Shown here in pieces: positions 9,388 through 17,587 of a stretch of 64,000 bases of DNA. Position numbers and translations under genes: made by a program. Under the pieces are notes generated by a model. That model saw nothing but the letters and a program-made list of their open reading frames with translations. It was not told where the DNA came from and ran no database searches. Source of the DNA: Streptomyces sp. NBC_00557 (lineage in GTDB: Bacteria; Actinomycetota; Actinomycetes; Streptomycetales; Streptomycetaceae); the NCBI RefSeq assembly GCF_036345995.1, contig NZ_CP107796.1:7378001-7442000 (forward strand), given 5' to 3'. Within the stretch, counting starts at the first letter, position 1; the number at the start of each line of letters is the position of its first letter.

Positions 9388-9420
9388 CCCCCGGCACCCC
9401 CGCACCCCCGCCCTGCCCCC
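9388..9420 (-). other. Putative G-quadruplex 3' of the VWA gene
   Basis: On the minus strand, G-runs of 5, 3, 5, 5 and 5 bases (complements of the C-runs at 9416-9420, 9411-9413, 9405-9409, 9397-9401 and 9388-9392) are separated by 1-4 bases. They lie 50-85 bases beyond the VWA stop codon. The whole stretch 9353-9470 is strongly C-biased on the plus strand. Confidence 0.4.
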
Positions 9421-9472
9421 GCTCACCCCTCACCCATCCCGCAACCCCCACCGCCTTCACCCCCGCACTCCC

Positions 9473-10714
9473 TCACCCGCGCCCCGACCCGATCGTCACC
9501 ACCCGTGCCCACGCCGGTGGTGTGTTCGCCCAGTCGTCGGGGCCGTTCTCGCCGTACGCACCGCCGGTCCGCGGGAAGAGTCCGACCACCGTGCGGCAGG
9601 GGGGCCGTTCGGCCGGCCAGGGTGTCTGGCCGTCCGTCAGGACCACCACCGCGTCGGGCCGTGTCCGCAGCGCCCGGGCGAACCCGGTGCGCAGGTCCGT
9701 CCCGCCGCCGCCCACCAGCTCGATGCCCTCCGTCCGGCACAGCGGCTGGACCGTCCGGGCCGCGGCATCGCAGGACAGCACGGAGACCAGGTCCCGCCGG
9801 CCGCCTACGGCCCGGCAGATCGCGGCCACCTCCAGCAGCGCGCTGCCCAGTTCGGCGTCGCTGACCGACCCCGAGGTGTCGATGACCACGCACACCCGCG
9901 GCGGCCTGCGCCGCAGGCTCGGCAGGACGACACCGGGCAGCCCGGCCGAACGCCGCGCCGGCCGGCCGTAGCTGTAGTCGTCGCCCACGCCCGGAGCGAA
10001 GACCGCGGACCGCAGCGCCGAGCCCAGCAACCGGCGCCACGGCTGCGGCGGATGGAACACCTCCTCCGCCCACCGCCGCCAGCCCCCCGGGGCGCTGCCC
10101 GGGGTGCCCTTGATGCCCCGCGCCACCCGGAACCGGATCGCGTCCCGCTCCTGTGCGCTCAGCCCGTGCGCGCCGGCCGGCCCCAGCTCCCACTCCCGGT
10201 CCAGCCCGTCGGCGCCGCTGCCGCAGTCGAGCCAGGCCAGCCGCTCCAGGCGTGGCCCGAGCCGGTAGTGCCGCAGGTAGTCCTCCATGAGCTCACCGGG
10301 GCGCAGCCCCAGCTTCTCCGGTGTCACGGCGCCTTCGGGCCGCGGCAGCCCGTCGCCGTACACGTCGTCGTTGATCTCGCAGTCGGCGGCGATGTTCATG
10401 CGCAGCCGTTCCGCCGGACCGGTCAGCCGGTGCTCGCGGGCGAACCGGTCGCCGCGTCCGTGATGGTCGCGCAGCAGGTGCGCCACCTCGTGCACCCACA
10501 CCGCCGCCAGTTCCGCCACCGGCGTGCGGTCCACGAACGCCGGGGAGACATAGCACCGCCAGTGCCGGTCCACCCCCATCGTCGGCACCTGCGGGGACTC
10601 CACCGGCCGCAGCGCGAACAGGGCCGTCGCCAGGTACGGCCGGACACGGGCCGCGTGCAGCCGCGCGGCGAAGAGCTTGCCGAGGTCCAGCGCGCCGGGC
10701 GCGTCCGCCGTCAT
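9473..10714 (-). CDS. VWA-like protein with N-terminal HExxH metallopeptidase-like domain (DUF2201)
   Basis: A 413-residue protein. The N-terminal half is the DUF2201 putative metallopeptidase domain with HEVAH at 75-79. The C-terminal half is a von Willebrand A-like domain with an intact MIDAS start DTSGS at 279-283 and a TDG element in VVVLTDGQ. ATG 10714 overlaps the MoxR stop (ATGA), so the two are translationally coupled. MoxR AAA+ ATPases characteristically work with VWA proteins as chaperone-like pairs that insert cofactors or remodel complexes. Here the VWA protein may also have or mimic protease activity. The client is unknown. Confidence 0.88.
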   Translation of the reverse strand: MTADAPGALDLGKLFAARLHAARVRPYLATALFALRPVESPQVPTMGVDRHWRCYVSPAFVDRTPVAELAAVWVHEVAHLLRDHHGRGDRFAREHRLTGPAERLRMNIAADCEINDDVYGDGLPRPEGAVTPEKLGLRPGELMEDYLRHYRLGPRLERLAWLDCGSGADGLDREWELGPAGAHGLSAQERDAIRFRVARGIKGTPGSAPGGWRRWAEEVFHPPQPWRRLLGSALRSAVFAPGVGDDYSYGRPARRSAGLPGVVLPSLRRRPPRVCVVIDTSGSVSDAELGSALLEVAAICRAVGGRRDLVSVLSCDAAARTVQPLCRTEGIELVGGGGTDLRTGFARALRTRPDAVVVLTDGQTPWPAERPPCRTVVGLFPRTGGAYGENGPDDWANTPPAWARVVTIGSGRG

Positions 10715-11952
10715 CGGCGGGCTCCGGCGACCCGGGCGGCCTCGTCGGCCCGCCGGGACAGCGACACCACCCCGGTGAGCCGCTCGATCGCCGCGGGTAC
10801 GGCCCAGTCGTCCCGGCGCAGGGCGGCCAGGGTCGTGGCCGGGACCACCACGACGTCCGGCGCCCCCGTCTCCGCGGCCCGCACCAGCAACGCCCAGGCC
10901 GCGTCCCAGCGGGCCCGTTCCGGGCGGCCCCGGACCGCGGCCACCACCCCGTCCAGCACGGCCTGCCGCAGATCCCCGCGCTCGGGGAGTTCCGCTCCGG
11001 CCGGATCGGCGAGCAGCGTCTCGGGGTCGGGCAGGTCCATCCGGTCCAGGCTCGCCAGCAGTTCGAGCCCGGGGCCGTCCCCGACGGCGCCCCGCACCAG
11101 CAGCGACAGCACATCCCGAGAGGACCCGGCGGCGGTCGCGAACGCGATCAGCCGCAGGGTCGCCTCCCAGCTGCGGGGCGACGGCCAGGCGCCGCCCCGG
11201 TGGCTCTCGCCGCCCGGCAGCCGGTGCACGAGCCCCGGCCGGGCGGTGAGGAACCCGCACACCGCGCGCCGGGCATAAGCCACGGCCCCCGACAGCCGCT
11301 CAGGGTCGAGCCGGGGCAGGGTCGCCCGCGGCCAGGTCCCGCCGAGCCCCCGTACGACGACGTCGTGGTCGTGGGCCCACTGCAGATGCACGAACCGGTT
11401 GGCCAGCGGCGGGCTCAGCTCCCAGCCGTCGGCCGCCGAGGAGCGGGGGTTGGCGGCGGCCACGATCCGCACTCCGGGCGGCAGCCGCAGCGCGCCGATC
11501 CGCCGCTCCAGCACGAGCCGGAGCAGGGCCGCCTGCACCGCCGGGGGAGCGGTGGACAGCTCGTCCAGGAACAGCAGTCCCCGCCCGGCCCGCACCAGCC
11601 GGACCGCCCAGTCCGGCGGGGCCAGCGGGACGCCCTGCACCGCGGGATCCTCTCCTACGACGGGCAGGCCCGAGAAGTCGGACGGCTCGTGCACGCTCGC
11701 GATCACGGTGGTGAGCGGCAGATCCAGGGCGGTGGCGAGCTGGGTCAGCGCGGCCGTCTTGCCGATGCCGGGCTCGCCCCACAGCAGGACCGGGAGGTCG
11801 GCGGCCACGGCCAGGGTGAGTGCCTCCAGCTGGTCGTCGGAGCGCGGTTCGGTGGTCGTGTCGCGCAGCAGGGCCGACAGGGCGTCCGCCACGGCGAGTG
11901 GGGAGGCGGCGGGCCGGTCTGCCGGCAGGGGCGCGTAAGCGCGTGAGGTCAT
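10711..11952 (-). CDS. MoxR family AAA+ ATPase
   Basis: A 413-residue AAA+ ATPase (AAA_5 type). Walker A is GEPGIGKT at 59-66 and Walker B is LLFLDE at 126-131; sensor-1-like AAANPR follows, then ELSPPLANRF. It lies between an unknown repeat-bearing protein and the VWA/HExxH protein. The downstream junction is a 4-base overlap and the upstream gap is 45 bases. Established: MoxR proteins pair with VWA partners. Inferred: the upstream protein belongs to the same complex or is its client. Confidence 0.9.
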   Translation of the reverse strand: MTSRAYAPLPADRPAASPLAVADALSALLRDTTTEPRSDDQLEALTLAVAADLPVLLWGEPGIGKTAALTQLATALDLPLTTVIASVHEPSDFSGLPVVGEDPAVQGVPLAPPDWAVRLVRAGRGLLFLDELSTAPPAVQAALLRLVLERRIGALRLPPGVRIVAAANPRSSAADGWELSPPLANRFVHLQWAHDHDVVVRGLGGTWPRATLPRLDPERLSGAVAYARRAVCGFLTARPGLVHRLPGGESHRGGAWPSPRSWEATLRLIAFATAAGSSRDVLSLLVRGAVGDGPGLELLASLDRMDLPDPETLLADPAGAELPERGDLRQAVLDGVVAAVRGRPERARWDAAWALLVRAAETGAPDVVVVPATTLAALRRDDWAVPAAIERLTGVVSLSRRADEAARVAGARR

Positions 11953-11997
11953 GAGGGAATCACCTTGGGTGTGAAGTAGGCGTGAGCGGGGGTGAGT

Positions 11998-13794
11998 TCA
12001 GAAGAAGGTGACGGTGCGGGTCTGCCGTCGGGTGGGGCGGCGGTTCCGCGCGGTGCGGCGGACCGGGTGGGCGGAGATGCCGCCGGGGGCCGCCAAACCG
12101 GCCCGGTACAGGCCGTAGGCGATGCGCCGCTCGGCGGCCGTGGTCAGCTCGTCCCGCAGCGGCCCCTCGCGTAGCACCGCGCCGGGACCGAGCAGCCCCT
12201 CGACCACGGCCAGGGCGCCCTCGATGTCGCCGTGGTCGAGCCGTTCCCGCACACCGGCGAGGCAGTCCGGACGCCGGTGGGCCTCGTCGACGGCCCGCAT
12301 GCAGGGCAGTGGCGGTCCGCCGAGCGCGGCCAGCAGCTCCTCGCGCCGGATCTCGTCCGGATCGTGGTCCAGCGGGGCCAGGACGCCGTCGACCAGGCCG
12401 ATCCGGTGGGCGGCGCCCCGGCACTCGACCTGACGCGCCCGCGCCACCGGATCCGGTCCGGCGACCGCACCGGACGCCTCCCGGCCGGGCGCGAGCGCGG
12501 CGGCGACCAAGGGGTGCAACCGCTCCGGGCCGAGCAGCCCGGCGCGCAGCAACTCCAGGTCGGGCGCCACCCAGGTCGCGGCGTCGGGCAGTACCGGCAC
12601 CGCGGAGAAGCCGCCCGGCGGAAGCTCGCCGACGAGCCGAAGCCGCGGCGCGCCGCCGGGGCTCTCAGCCCGGCGCCCGAGCCCGGCCGAAGGCACCGCC
12701 CCGGCACCCGGGCCGACCACGCGCCCGTCCCCCTCGGCGGGTTGGCCGTGGTCCCGGCTCCCAGCGGGGTTCCGGCGATCCCCAGCAGGACTCCGGGCGC
12801 CGATCAGATCTCCGCAAGGATTCCGGGCGTTGCCCCGCTCTCCAGCGGGGTTCCGGCCGTCGTCCCGGCCCCGGGCGGGGTTTCGGGGGTGGCCCCGATC
12901 CCCCGCAGGATTCCGGCCGTTGCTCCGGTCTCCAGCGGCGTTGCGGGCGTTGCCCTGCTCTGCAGCGGGGTTCCGGCCGTCGGCCCGGTCCCCCGCAGGG
13001 TTCCAGCCGTCGTTCCGGCCTTCAGCAAAATTCCGGCCGTCGCCCCGATCCCCCGCAGGATTCCGGGCCTCGCCCGCGTCCTCCGCCACCGTCAGGAGCA
13101 GTCGGCGGCGGCTGCTGAGCCGTACGGCGAAGGGGCCGCCGGTGCGGCCCTCGGCGTGCAGCAGCAGGGCCGCCTCGGCCGCCCACCGGCCGACGGCGCA
13201 GCCGTGCCCGGGCGGGGCGAGGGCGAGCGGATCGGCGTCCGGCGGCGCCGGATCGTCGGCCCCCGACCGTTCGCGCAGCTCACCGGCCCTGTCGGCGTCC
13301 CACAGATGCCGGTGCAGATCGAGCCGGTAGCGGCGGTTCGGGCGGGGGTGCGGATGGCGGCCGGCGGACGGCTCGGCCGGATCCCACAGGGCGAGGCCGA
13401 TCCGCTGGCCGGCGTCCGCCCAGGCCGGGGGCGTACGGGCCACGAGGTGCAGGGGGCCGGTGCGGCCGGGTCGCTCGTACCGGGCCAGCGTGAGGGTCAG
13501 GCCGGGGCGCAGCAGCCCGTCCGGCGCGATCCTCGGCATGTGCCAGCGCAGCAGGTCCGGGGCGAGACGGCGGAGGTCGGCGCGGACCGAGGCGGCGATC
13601 TCCCGGCCGTGGGCGCGGGCGACGCGGCGCAGCTCGAGGTCGACGTCGACCCGGGCGGCGGCGCAGGCCCCGGCCCAGTCCCCGGCCAGACGGCGGCGGG
13701 TGGCGAGCTCGATCATGGACGGTGGCACGGCGTACATCCGTACGCGCAGCCACAAGGAAAGCCGGGAATCCCCGTGCGCGGTGGAAGGGAGCAT
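11998..13794 (-). CDS. Uncharacterised MoxR/VWA-operon protein with ten decapeptide repeats
   Basis: 598 residues with no domain I recognise and no signal peptide or membrane helix. The N-terminal ~240 residues and C-terminal ~225 residues look like conserved folded parts. Between them lie ten 10-residue repeats (residues 241-340) approximating G-x-G-R-N-P-A-G-D-R. The C-terminus is very basic (HPVRRTARNRRPTRRQTRTV). It is the first gene of an apparent operon with the MoxR ATPase and VWA/HExxH protein and may be their adaptor or effector. ATG 13794 has AAGGTGAG upstream. Confidence 0.75.
   Translation of the reverse strand: MLPSTAHGDSRLSLWLRVRMYAVPPSMIELATRRRLAGDWAGACAAARVDVDLELRRVARAHGREIAASVRADLRRLAPDLLRWHMPRIAPDGLLRPGLTLTLARYERPGRTGPLHLVARTPPAWADAGQRIGLALWDPAEPSAGRHPHPRPNRRYRLDLHRHLWDADRAGELRERSGADDPAPPDADPLALAPPGHGCAVGRWAAEAALLLHAEGRTGGPFAVRLSSRRRLLLTVAEDAGEARNPAGDRGDGRNFAEGRNDGWNPAGDRADGRNPAAEQGNARNAAGDRSNGRNPAGDRGHPRNPARGRDDGRNPAGERGNARNPCGDLIGARSPAGDRRNPAGSRDHGQPAEGDGRVVGPGAGAVPSAGLGRRAESPGGAPRLRLVGELPPGGFSAVPVLPDAATWVAPDLELLRAGLLGPERLHPLVAAALAPGREASGAVAGPDPVARARQVECRGAAHRIGLVDGVLAPLDHDPDEIRREELLAALGGPPLPCMRAVDEAHRRPDCLAGVRERLDHGDIEGALAVVEGLLGPGAVLREGPLRDELTTAAERRIAYGLYRAGLAAPGGISAHPVRRTARNRRPTRRQTRTVTFF
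12775..13074 (-). repeat. 30-bp coding minisatellite, ten units
   Basis: Ten tandem 30-base units encode the decapeptide repeat of the preceding entry. Units read for example GEARNPAGDR, NDGWNPAGDR, SNGRNPAGDR, DDGRNPAGER and IGARSPAGDR. The period is exact, so gain or loss of units keeps the frame. On the plus strand the array shows recurrent TTCCGGCCGTCG and CCCGCAGGATTCCGG words. It is not CRISPR: there are no unique spacers and the frame is open throughout. Confidence 0.9.
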
Positions 13795-14095
13795 CAGCGC
13801 TCACCTTGCGCGGACGGGACCCCCAATCGGTGCGAGGCGTGAGTCGTCATCCCGGCGAGCGTAGCCGCCCGTCCGTCGCCCGCGCCACGCGTTTTCCCGC
13901 GCGAATCCGGCGCCGTCCCTTGGGGTATGGTGGCCGTCCGGTCGCGGAGGTACGCGGCCCCGAGCGCCGAGGAGGTGGGACCCATCACCGCTGTGCCCTC
14001 GGGAGTGCTCCCCCTTCGTGACGGCTCGGTGCGCCGGCACCGGTGACCGCGGGAGCGCCCCTCGACCCCCGCGCTCCGAAAGGCATTCGGCCTCC
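13795..14095. other. Divergent intergenic region
   Basis: About 300 bases between the minus-strand repeat-protein gene and the plus-strand methyltransferase gene; it should hold both promoters. TATGGT at 13926-13931 is a possible plus-strand -10 box without a clear -35 match. A GAGGAGGTGGG word at about 13969-13979 looks like a ribosome site but no convincing start follows it. No other feature seen. Confidence 0.35.
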
Positions 14096-14959
14096 ATGCC
14101 TCCTTCTGGTCCCCCTTCCTCTTCCCCCTCCCCATCCCCTTCTGCTTCCTCCGCTGCCGCCGTCGTCTCCGCCTTGCGTGCCGCGGGGTGCGTCTTCGCC
14201 GAGGACGAGGCGGAGTTGATCCTCGACACCGCCCGCACCGAGGACGAGGTGTCCGCGATGGTGGACCGGCGTGCCGCCGGGCTGCCGCTCGAGCAGGTCC
14301 TCGGCTGGGCCCGGTTCCACGGCCTGCGGATCCTGCTGGAACCGGGGGTGTTCGTCCCCCGCCGTCGCACCGAGTTCCTGGTCGACCAGGCGTTGGCACA
14401 GGCTCCGGACGCGCGGGTGGTCGTGGACCTGTGCTGCGGCTCGGGTGCGCTCGGCGCGGCGCTGGCCGCCGCCCTGGACGGGGCCGAGGTGCACGCCGCC
14501 GACATCGACCCGGCCGCCGTACGGTGCGCCCGACGCAACCTCGCCGCCTTCACCGGCCGGGCCCACCAGGGCGACCTCTACGAGGCCCTGCCCGCCGCGC
14601 TGCGCGGCCGCATCGGCATCCTCACCGCGAACGTGCCGTACGTACCGACCGGCGAACTGCCCCTGCTGCCGGCCGAGGCCCGCGACCATGAACCGCGCGC
14701 CGCCCTGGACGGCGGCGCGGACGGTCTGGACCTGCTGCGCCGGGTGGCAGCCGACGCCCCGGAGTGGCTCGCGCCGGGCGGCTGCCTGCTGTCCGAGACC
14801 AGCGAACGCCAGGCGCCCGCCGCCGTCCGGGCCTTCACGGACGCCGGCCTGACGACCCGTCTGGCGGTGTCGGAGGAACTGTCCGCGCACGTGGTGATCG
14901 GCGTCCGGCCTCCGAGCCCGTCACGGTCCCAGGGCATCGATCCTCAGCCCCGGCCATGA
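14096..14959 (+). CDS. PrmC/HemK-like N5-glutamine methyltransferase
   Basis: A 287-residue class I SAM methyltransferase. The SAM-binding motif is VVDLCCGSGALGAAL around residue 105, followed by AADIDPAAVRCARRN. The target-binding NPPY-type signature appears as NVPYVP, as in the HemK-related 'putative protein N5-glutamine methyltransferase' branch rather than classic PrmC. The N-terminus is Ser/Pro-rich. ATG 14096 is chosen because conserved sequence starts soon after it; the frame is open back to 14018. The substrate may be a translation factor or another protein glutamine. Confidence 0.82.
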   Translation: MPPSGPPSSSPSPSPSASSAAAVVSALRAAGCVFAEDEAELILDTARTEDEVSAMVDRRAAGLPLEQVLGWARFHGLRILLEPGVFVPRRRTEFLVDQALAQAPDARVVVDLCCGSGALGAALAAALDGAEVHAADIDPAAVRCARRNLAAFTGRAHQGDLYEALPAALRGRIGILTANVPYVPTGELPLLPAEARDHEPRAALDGGADGLDLLRRVAADAPEWLAPGGCLLSETSERQAPAAVRAFTDAGLTTRLAVSEELSAHVVIGVRPPSPSRSQGIDPQPRP

Positions 14960-15056
14960 TTGCCGCCGACGGCTGCCCTGGCGGAGCCACCAGTCCGCGC
15001 CCGCCTGCTGTACGGAGAGTGGCTGCGTCTGCGGAACCGCCGTCAGCGTGAGACAC

Positions 15057-15131
15057 GAAGGCCTCCTGGCCGGCGGAGCGGTTCCTCGACAGTTCCGCTC
15101 CCCAACCGGAGGCCTTCAACCGGAGGCCTTC
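15057..15131. terminator. Long inverted repeat with a duplicated arm between convergent genes
   Basis: GAAGGCCTCC (15057-15066) pairs with GGAGGCCTTC (15108-15117), and inside it GGAGCGG (15075-15081) pairs with CCGCTCC (15095-15101). The right arm is repeated at 15122-15131, so the left arm could pair with either copy. It lies between the methyltransferase and the PP2C phosphatase, which converge, and probably terminates one or both. Confidence 0.6.
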
Positions 15132-15194
15132 ACCCGTCACCCGATTCGGACGGTGTCGGAGCACAGACTGGGCCAACCCGCCCGGGCAGTACGC

Positions 15195-17273
15195 CTAGGC
15201 CAGTTCCTGCGCCCGCGCGATCAGCAGGGCGACGTCGTCGTGGTTGTCGGGGTGGTGCAGGGTGCGCAGGAGGAGGTCGCAGGTCTCCTCCAGGGGGCGG
15301 CCCGGGTCGTCGAGCAGGGACAGCATGAAGTCCAGGCGTTCGTCGAGGGAGTGGCGGCGCGTCTCCACCAGCCCGTCGGTGTAGAACACCAGCTCGTCGC
15401 CGGGGGCGAGGTCGACGGTGACCGTGGAGAACGCGACCCCGCCCACCCCCAGCGGCACCCCGGTGGGCAGGGCGAGCAGTTCCGGCGGCCGGCCCGCGCG
15501 CACGCGGGCCGGCGGCAGATGGCCGGCGTTGGCGATCCGGCACTGCCGCAGATGCGGATCGTGGACGGCGTACACGCACGTCGCGATCGAGTGGTCCAGG
15601 GCCGACGTCGTTTTGTCCAGGTGCTCCAGCAGCAGCGCCGGGTCCAGGTCCAGCGCGGCCAGCGTGGTGGTCGCCGTGCGCAGCCGTCCCATGGTCGCGG
15701 CCGCACTGAGCCCGCTGCCCATCACGTCGCCCACCACCAGCGCGGTCTTGCCGCCCTCCAGCGGAATGACGTCGAACCAGTCGCCGCCGACCTCGGTGGT
15801 GGCCCCGGCGGGCTGGTAGCGGGAGGCCACCTCCAGGCCGGTCGTCACCGGCGGACGGCTCGGCAGCAGACTGCGCTGCAGGGTGAGGGCGGTGTTGCGG
15901 GCGTTCTGGTACCAGCGCGCGTTGTCGATCTGCACCGCCGCGCGGGCCGCCAGTTCCCGGGCGAGCAGCACGTCGTCCTCGTCGAACGGCGCCGGATTGC
16001 GGGTGCGTTTGAGGTCCAGGGCGCCCAGCACCTCGCCGCGCGCGATCAGCGGCACCGCGAGGTAGGAGTGGAGCCCGGCGCGGCCCAGCAGCTCGGCCGC
16101 CTCGGGGGAGCGGGCGATGCGCGGCAGGTCCGCGTCCTTCACCTGCGGCACCAGCACCGGCTCGCCGGTGCGCACGCATTCGGTGACCAGCCGGTCGGAT
16201 CCGTACCGGGCGATCCGGCCGGGCGGATCCGCGGCCCGTACGGCGTCCGAGCCGTCCTGCGGGCGCACGGCGAGCGCCCGGATCATCGCCGCCTCCGAGG
16301 GACCGAGCGTGCTGCGCCGGCCTTCCACCACCGCGTCCAGCAGGTCCACCGCGGCCACGTCGGCGAGTTCCGGCACGGCCACCTCGGCCAGCTCACAGGC
16401 CGTGCGGTCCAGGTCGAGCGTCGTACCGATGCGGGCGGAGGCGTCGGCGACGATGGCGAGCCGGCGCCGGGCGGTCTCGGCCTCCACCGAGGCCCGGTGC
16501 TGCTCGGTGATGTCGACCACCGTGACCGCCACGCCGAGCACGTTGCCCATGGCGTCCTCGAGCCGGTACAGCGAGTAGGCCCAGATGCGGTCCTCGTCCG
16601 GGTTGGCGGGGGTGCGGCCGACCGTCGTGTCGTCGATGACCGGCACGCCGGTCTCCAGCACCCGGCGGGCGCCGGCCTCCACCCCGCCGGATTCCAGCAT
16701 CGGCAGCACCTCGCGCAGCGTCCGCCCGATGTGCTCGGCGGCGGGCACGCCGTTGATCTTCTCCAGGGCCGGATTGACCGAGACGAACCGCAGCTGGGTG
16801 TCCAGGACGGCGTAACCGATCGGCGACTGCTTCACCATCCGCTCGGACAGCGCCACGTCCTGCTCCAGCCGCCGCACGGTCGACTGGTCGGCGGCGAGCC
16901 CGAGGGCGTACACGTCGCCGCGGTCGTCCAGCAGCCGCATGTTGCGGAACTCCACCACGCGGGTGCTGCCGTCCTTGTGCCGGATCGGGAAGCCGCCGGC
17001 CCAGCTCTGCCCGGTGCGCATCACATCGGCGAAGAGCCTGCCGACGAGCTCGAAGTGGCGTTCGTGGACCATGAGCCGGGCCGCGTACTGGCCGAGGGCC
17101 TCCTCGGCGCTGTAGCCGAACAGCTCCTCCGCCTGCGGGCTCCACAGCACGATGCGGCCGGTGGCGTCCAGCACCACCGACGCCACGCGCAGCACGTCGA
17201 GCAGGCCGCCCGGCCGCACCGGTCCGCGCACGGGCTCGCCGCCCTCCGCCGCCGGAGCCTCGGCTGCACTCAT
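15195..17273 (-). CDS. PAS-PAS-GAF-PP2C (SpoIIE-type) protein phosphatase
   Basis: A 692-residue multi-sensor phosphatase. A first PAS domain spans about 25-130 (SVVLDATGRIVLWSPQAEE, then GYSAEEALGQ), a second about 145-265 (SPIGYAVLDTQLRFVSVNPA) with a PAC tail VVDITEQHRA, a GAF domain about 280-455 (LAVPLIARGEVLGALDLKR), and a C-terminal PP2C/SpoIIE domain about 475-690 (VGGDWFDVI, VVGDVMGSGLSAA, ANAGHLPP, GDELVFYTDGLVE, DDVALLIAR). Such proteins dephosphorylate anti-sigma-factor antagonists. No histidine-kinase-like anti-sigma domain is fused here. ATG 17273 was chosen with GAAGGCGG upstream. STAS proteins at 58.4-60.5 kb are possible substrates by family only. Confidence 0.92.
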   Translation of the reverse strand: MSAAEAPAAEGGEPVRGPVRPGGLLDVLRVASVVLDATGRIVLWSPQAEELFGYSAEEALGQYAARLMVHERHFELVGRLFADVMRTGQSWAGGFPIRHKDGSTRVVEFRNMRLLDDRGDVYALGLAADQSTVRRLEQDVALSERMVKQSPIGYAVLDTQLRFVSVNPALEKINGVPAAEHIGRTLREVLPMLESGGVEAGARRVLETGVPVIDDTTVGRTPANPDEDRIWAYSLYRLEDAMGNVLGVAVTVVDITEQHRASVEAETARRRLAIVADASARIGTTLDLDRTACELAEVAVPELADVAAVDLLDAVVEGRRSTLGPSEAAMIRALAVRPQDGSDAVRAADPPGRIARYGSDRLVTECVRTGEPVLVPQVKDADLPRIARSPEAAELLGRAGLHSYLAVPLIARGEVLGALDLKRTRNPAPFDEDDVLLARELAARAAVQIDNARWYQNARNTALTLQRSLLPSRPPVTTGLEVASRYQPAGATTEVGGDWFDVIPLEGGKTALVVGDVMGSGLSAAATMGRLRTATTTLAALDLDPALLLEHLDKTTSALDHSIATCVYAVHDPHLRQCRIANAGHLPPARVRAGRPPELLALPTGVPLGVGGVAFSTVTVDLAPGDELVFYTDGLVETRRHSLDERLDFMLSLLDDPGRPLEETCDLLLRTLHHPDNHDDVALLIARAQELA

Positions 17274-17587
17274 GCCATGCACCGCCTTCGCCCGTCCGCA
17301 CGGCACGTCGTCCCCCGTGCCGACTCCCCTTGGTCCACCGTGCTCACACCCGACTCTCCGGCGCCTTCGCCGGTTACCTCCACCATCTCTCACCACAGCG
17401 GTGCACGTCCGCCGAAGCCGTCACGCCGGGGGGAGCGCTCCTTTCCCGCACATCCTGCACGTCTTGCGGCCGGACGGGGAGAGTTCACGTTCATGTTGCT
17501 GCATTGGTCTGTACATGACCATCACGCCACGCCAGACTGTCCGCCGACCGAGTGTTCCCGCCCCCCACCCCGTCCGAGGAGTCGGCC
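17274..17587. other. Divergent intergenic region with hairpin and palindromic element
   Basis: About 310 bases between the PP2C phosphatase and the secreted protein. It holds a perfect hairpin CCGGCG-CCTT-CGCCGG (17358-17373) and an interrupted palindrome TGGTC-N7-GACCA (17505-17521), which begins like the dre-like site at 916-931 (shared ATTGGTCT). Promoters are expected but no clear -10/-35 pair is seen. Confidence 0.35.

Noticed and set aside
12775..13074. Possible CRISPR array
   Set aside because: Repeats are contiguous 30-base coding units with no unique spacers, and the frame stays open through all of them.
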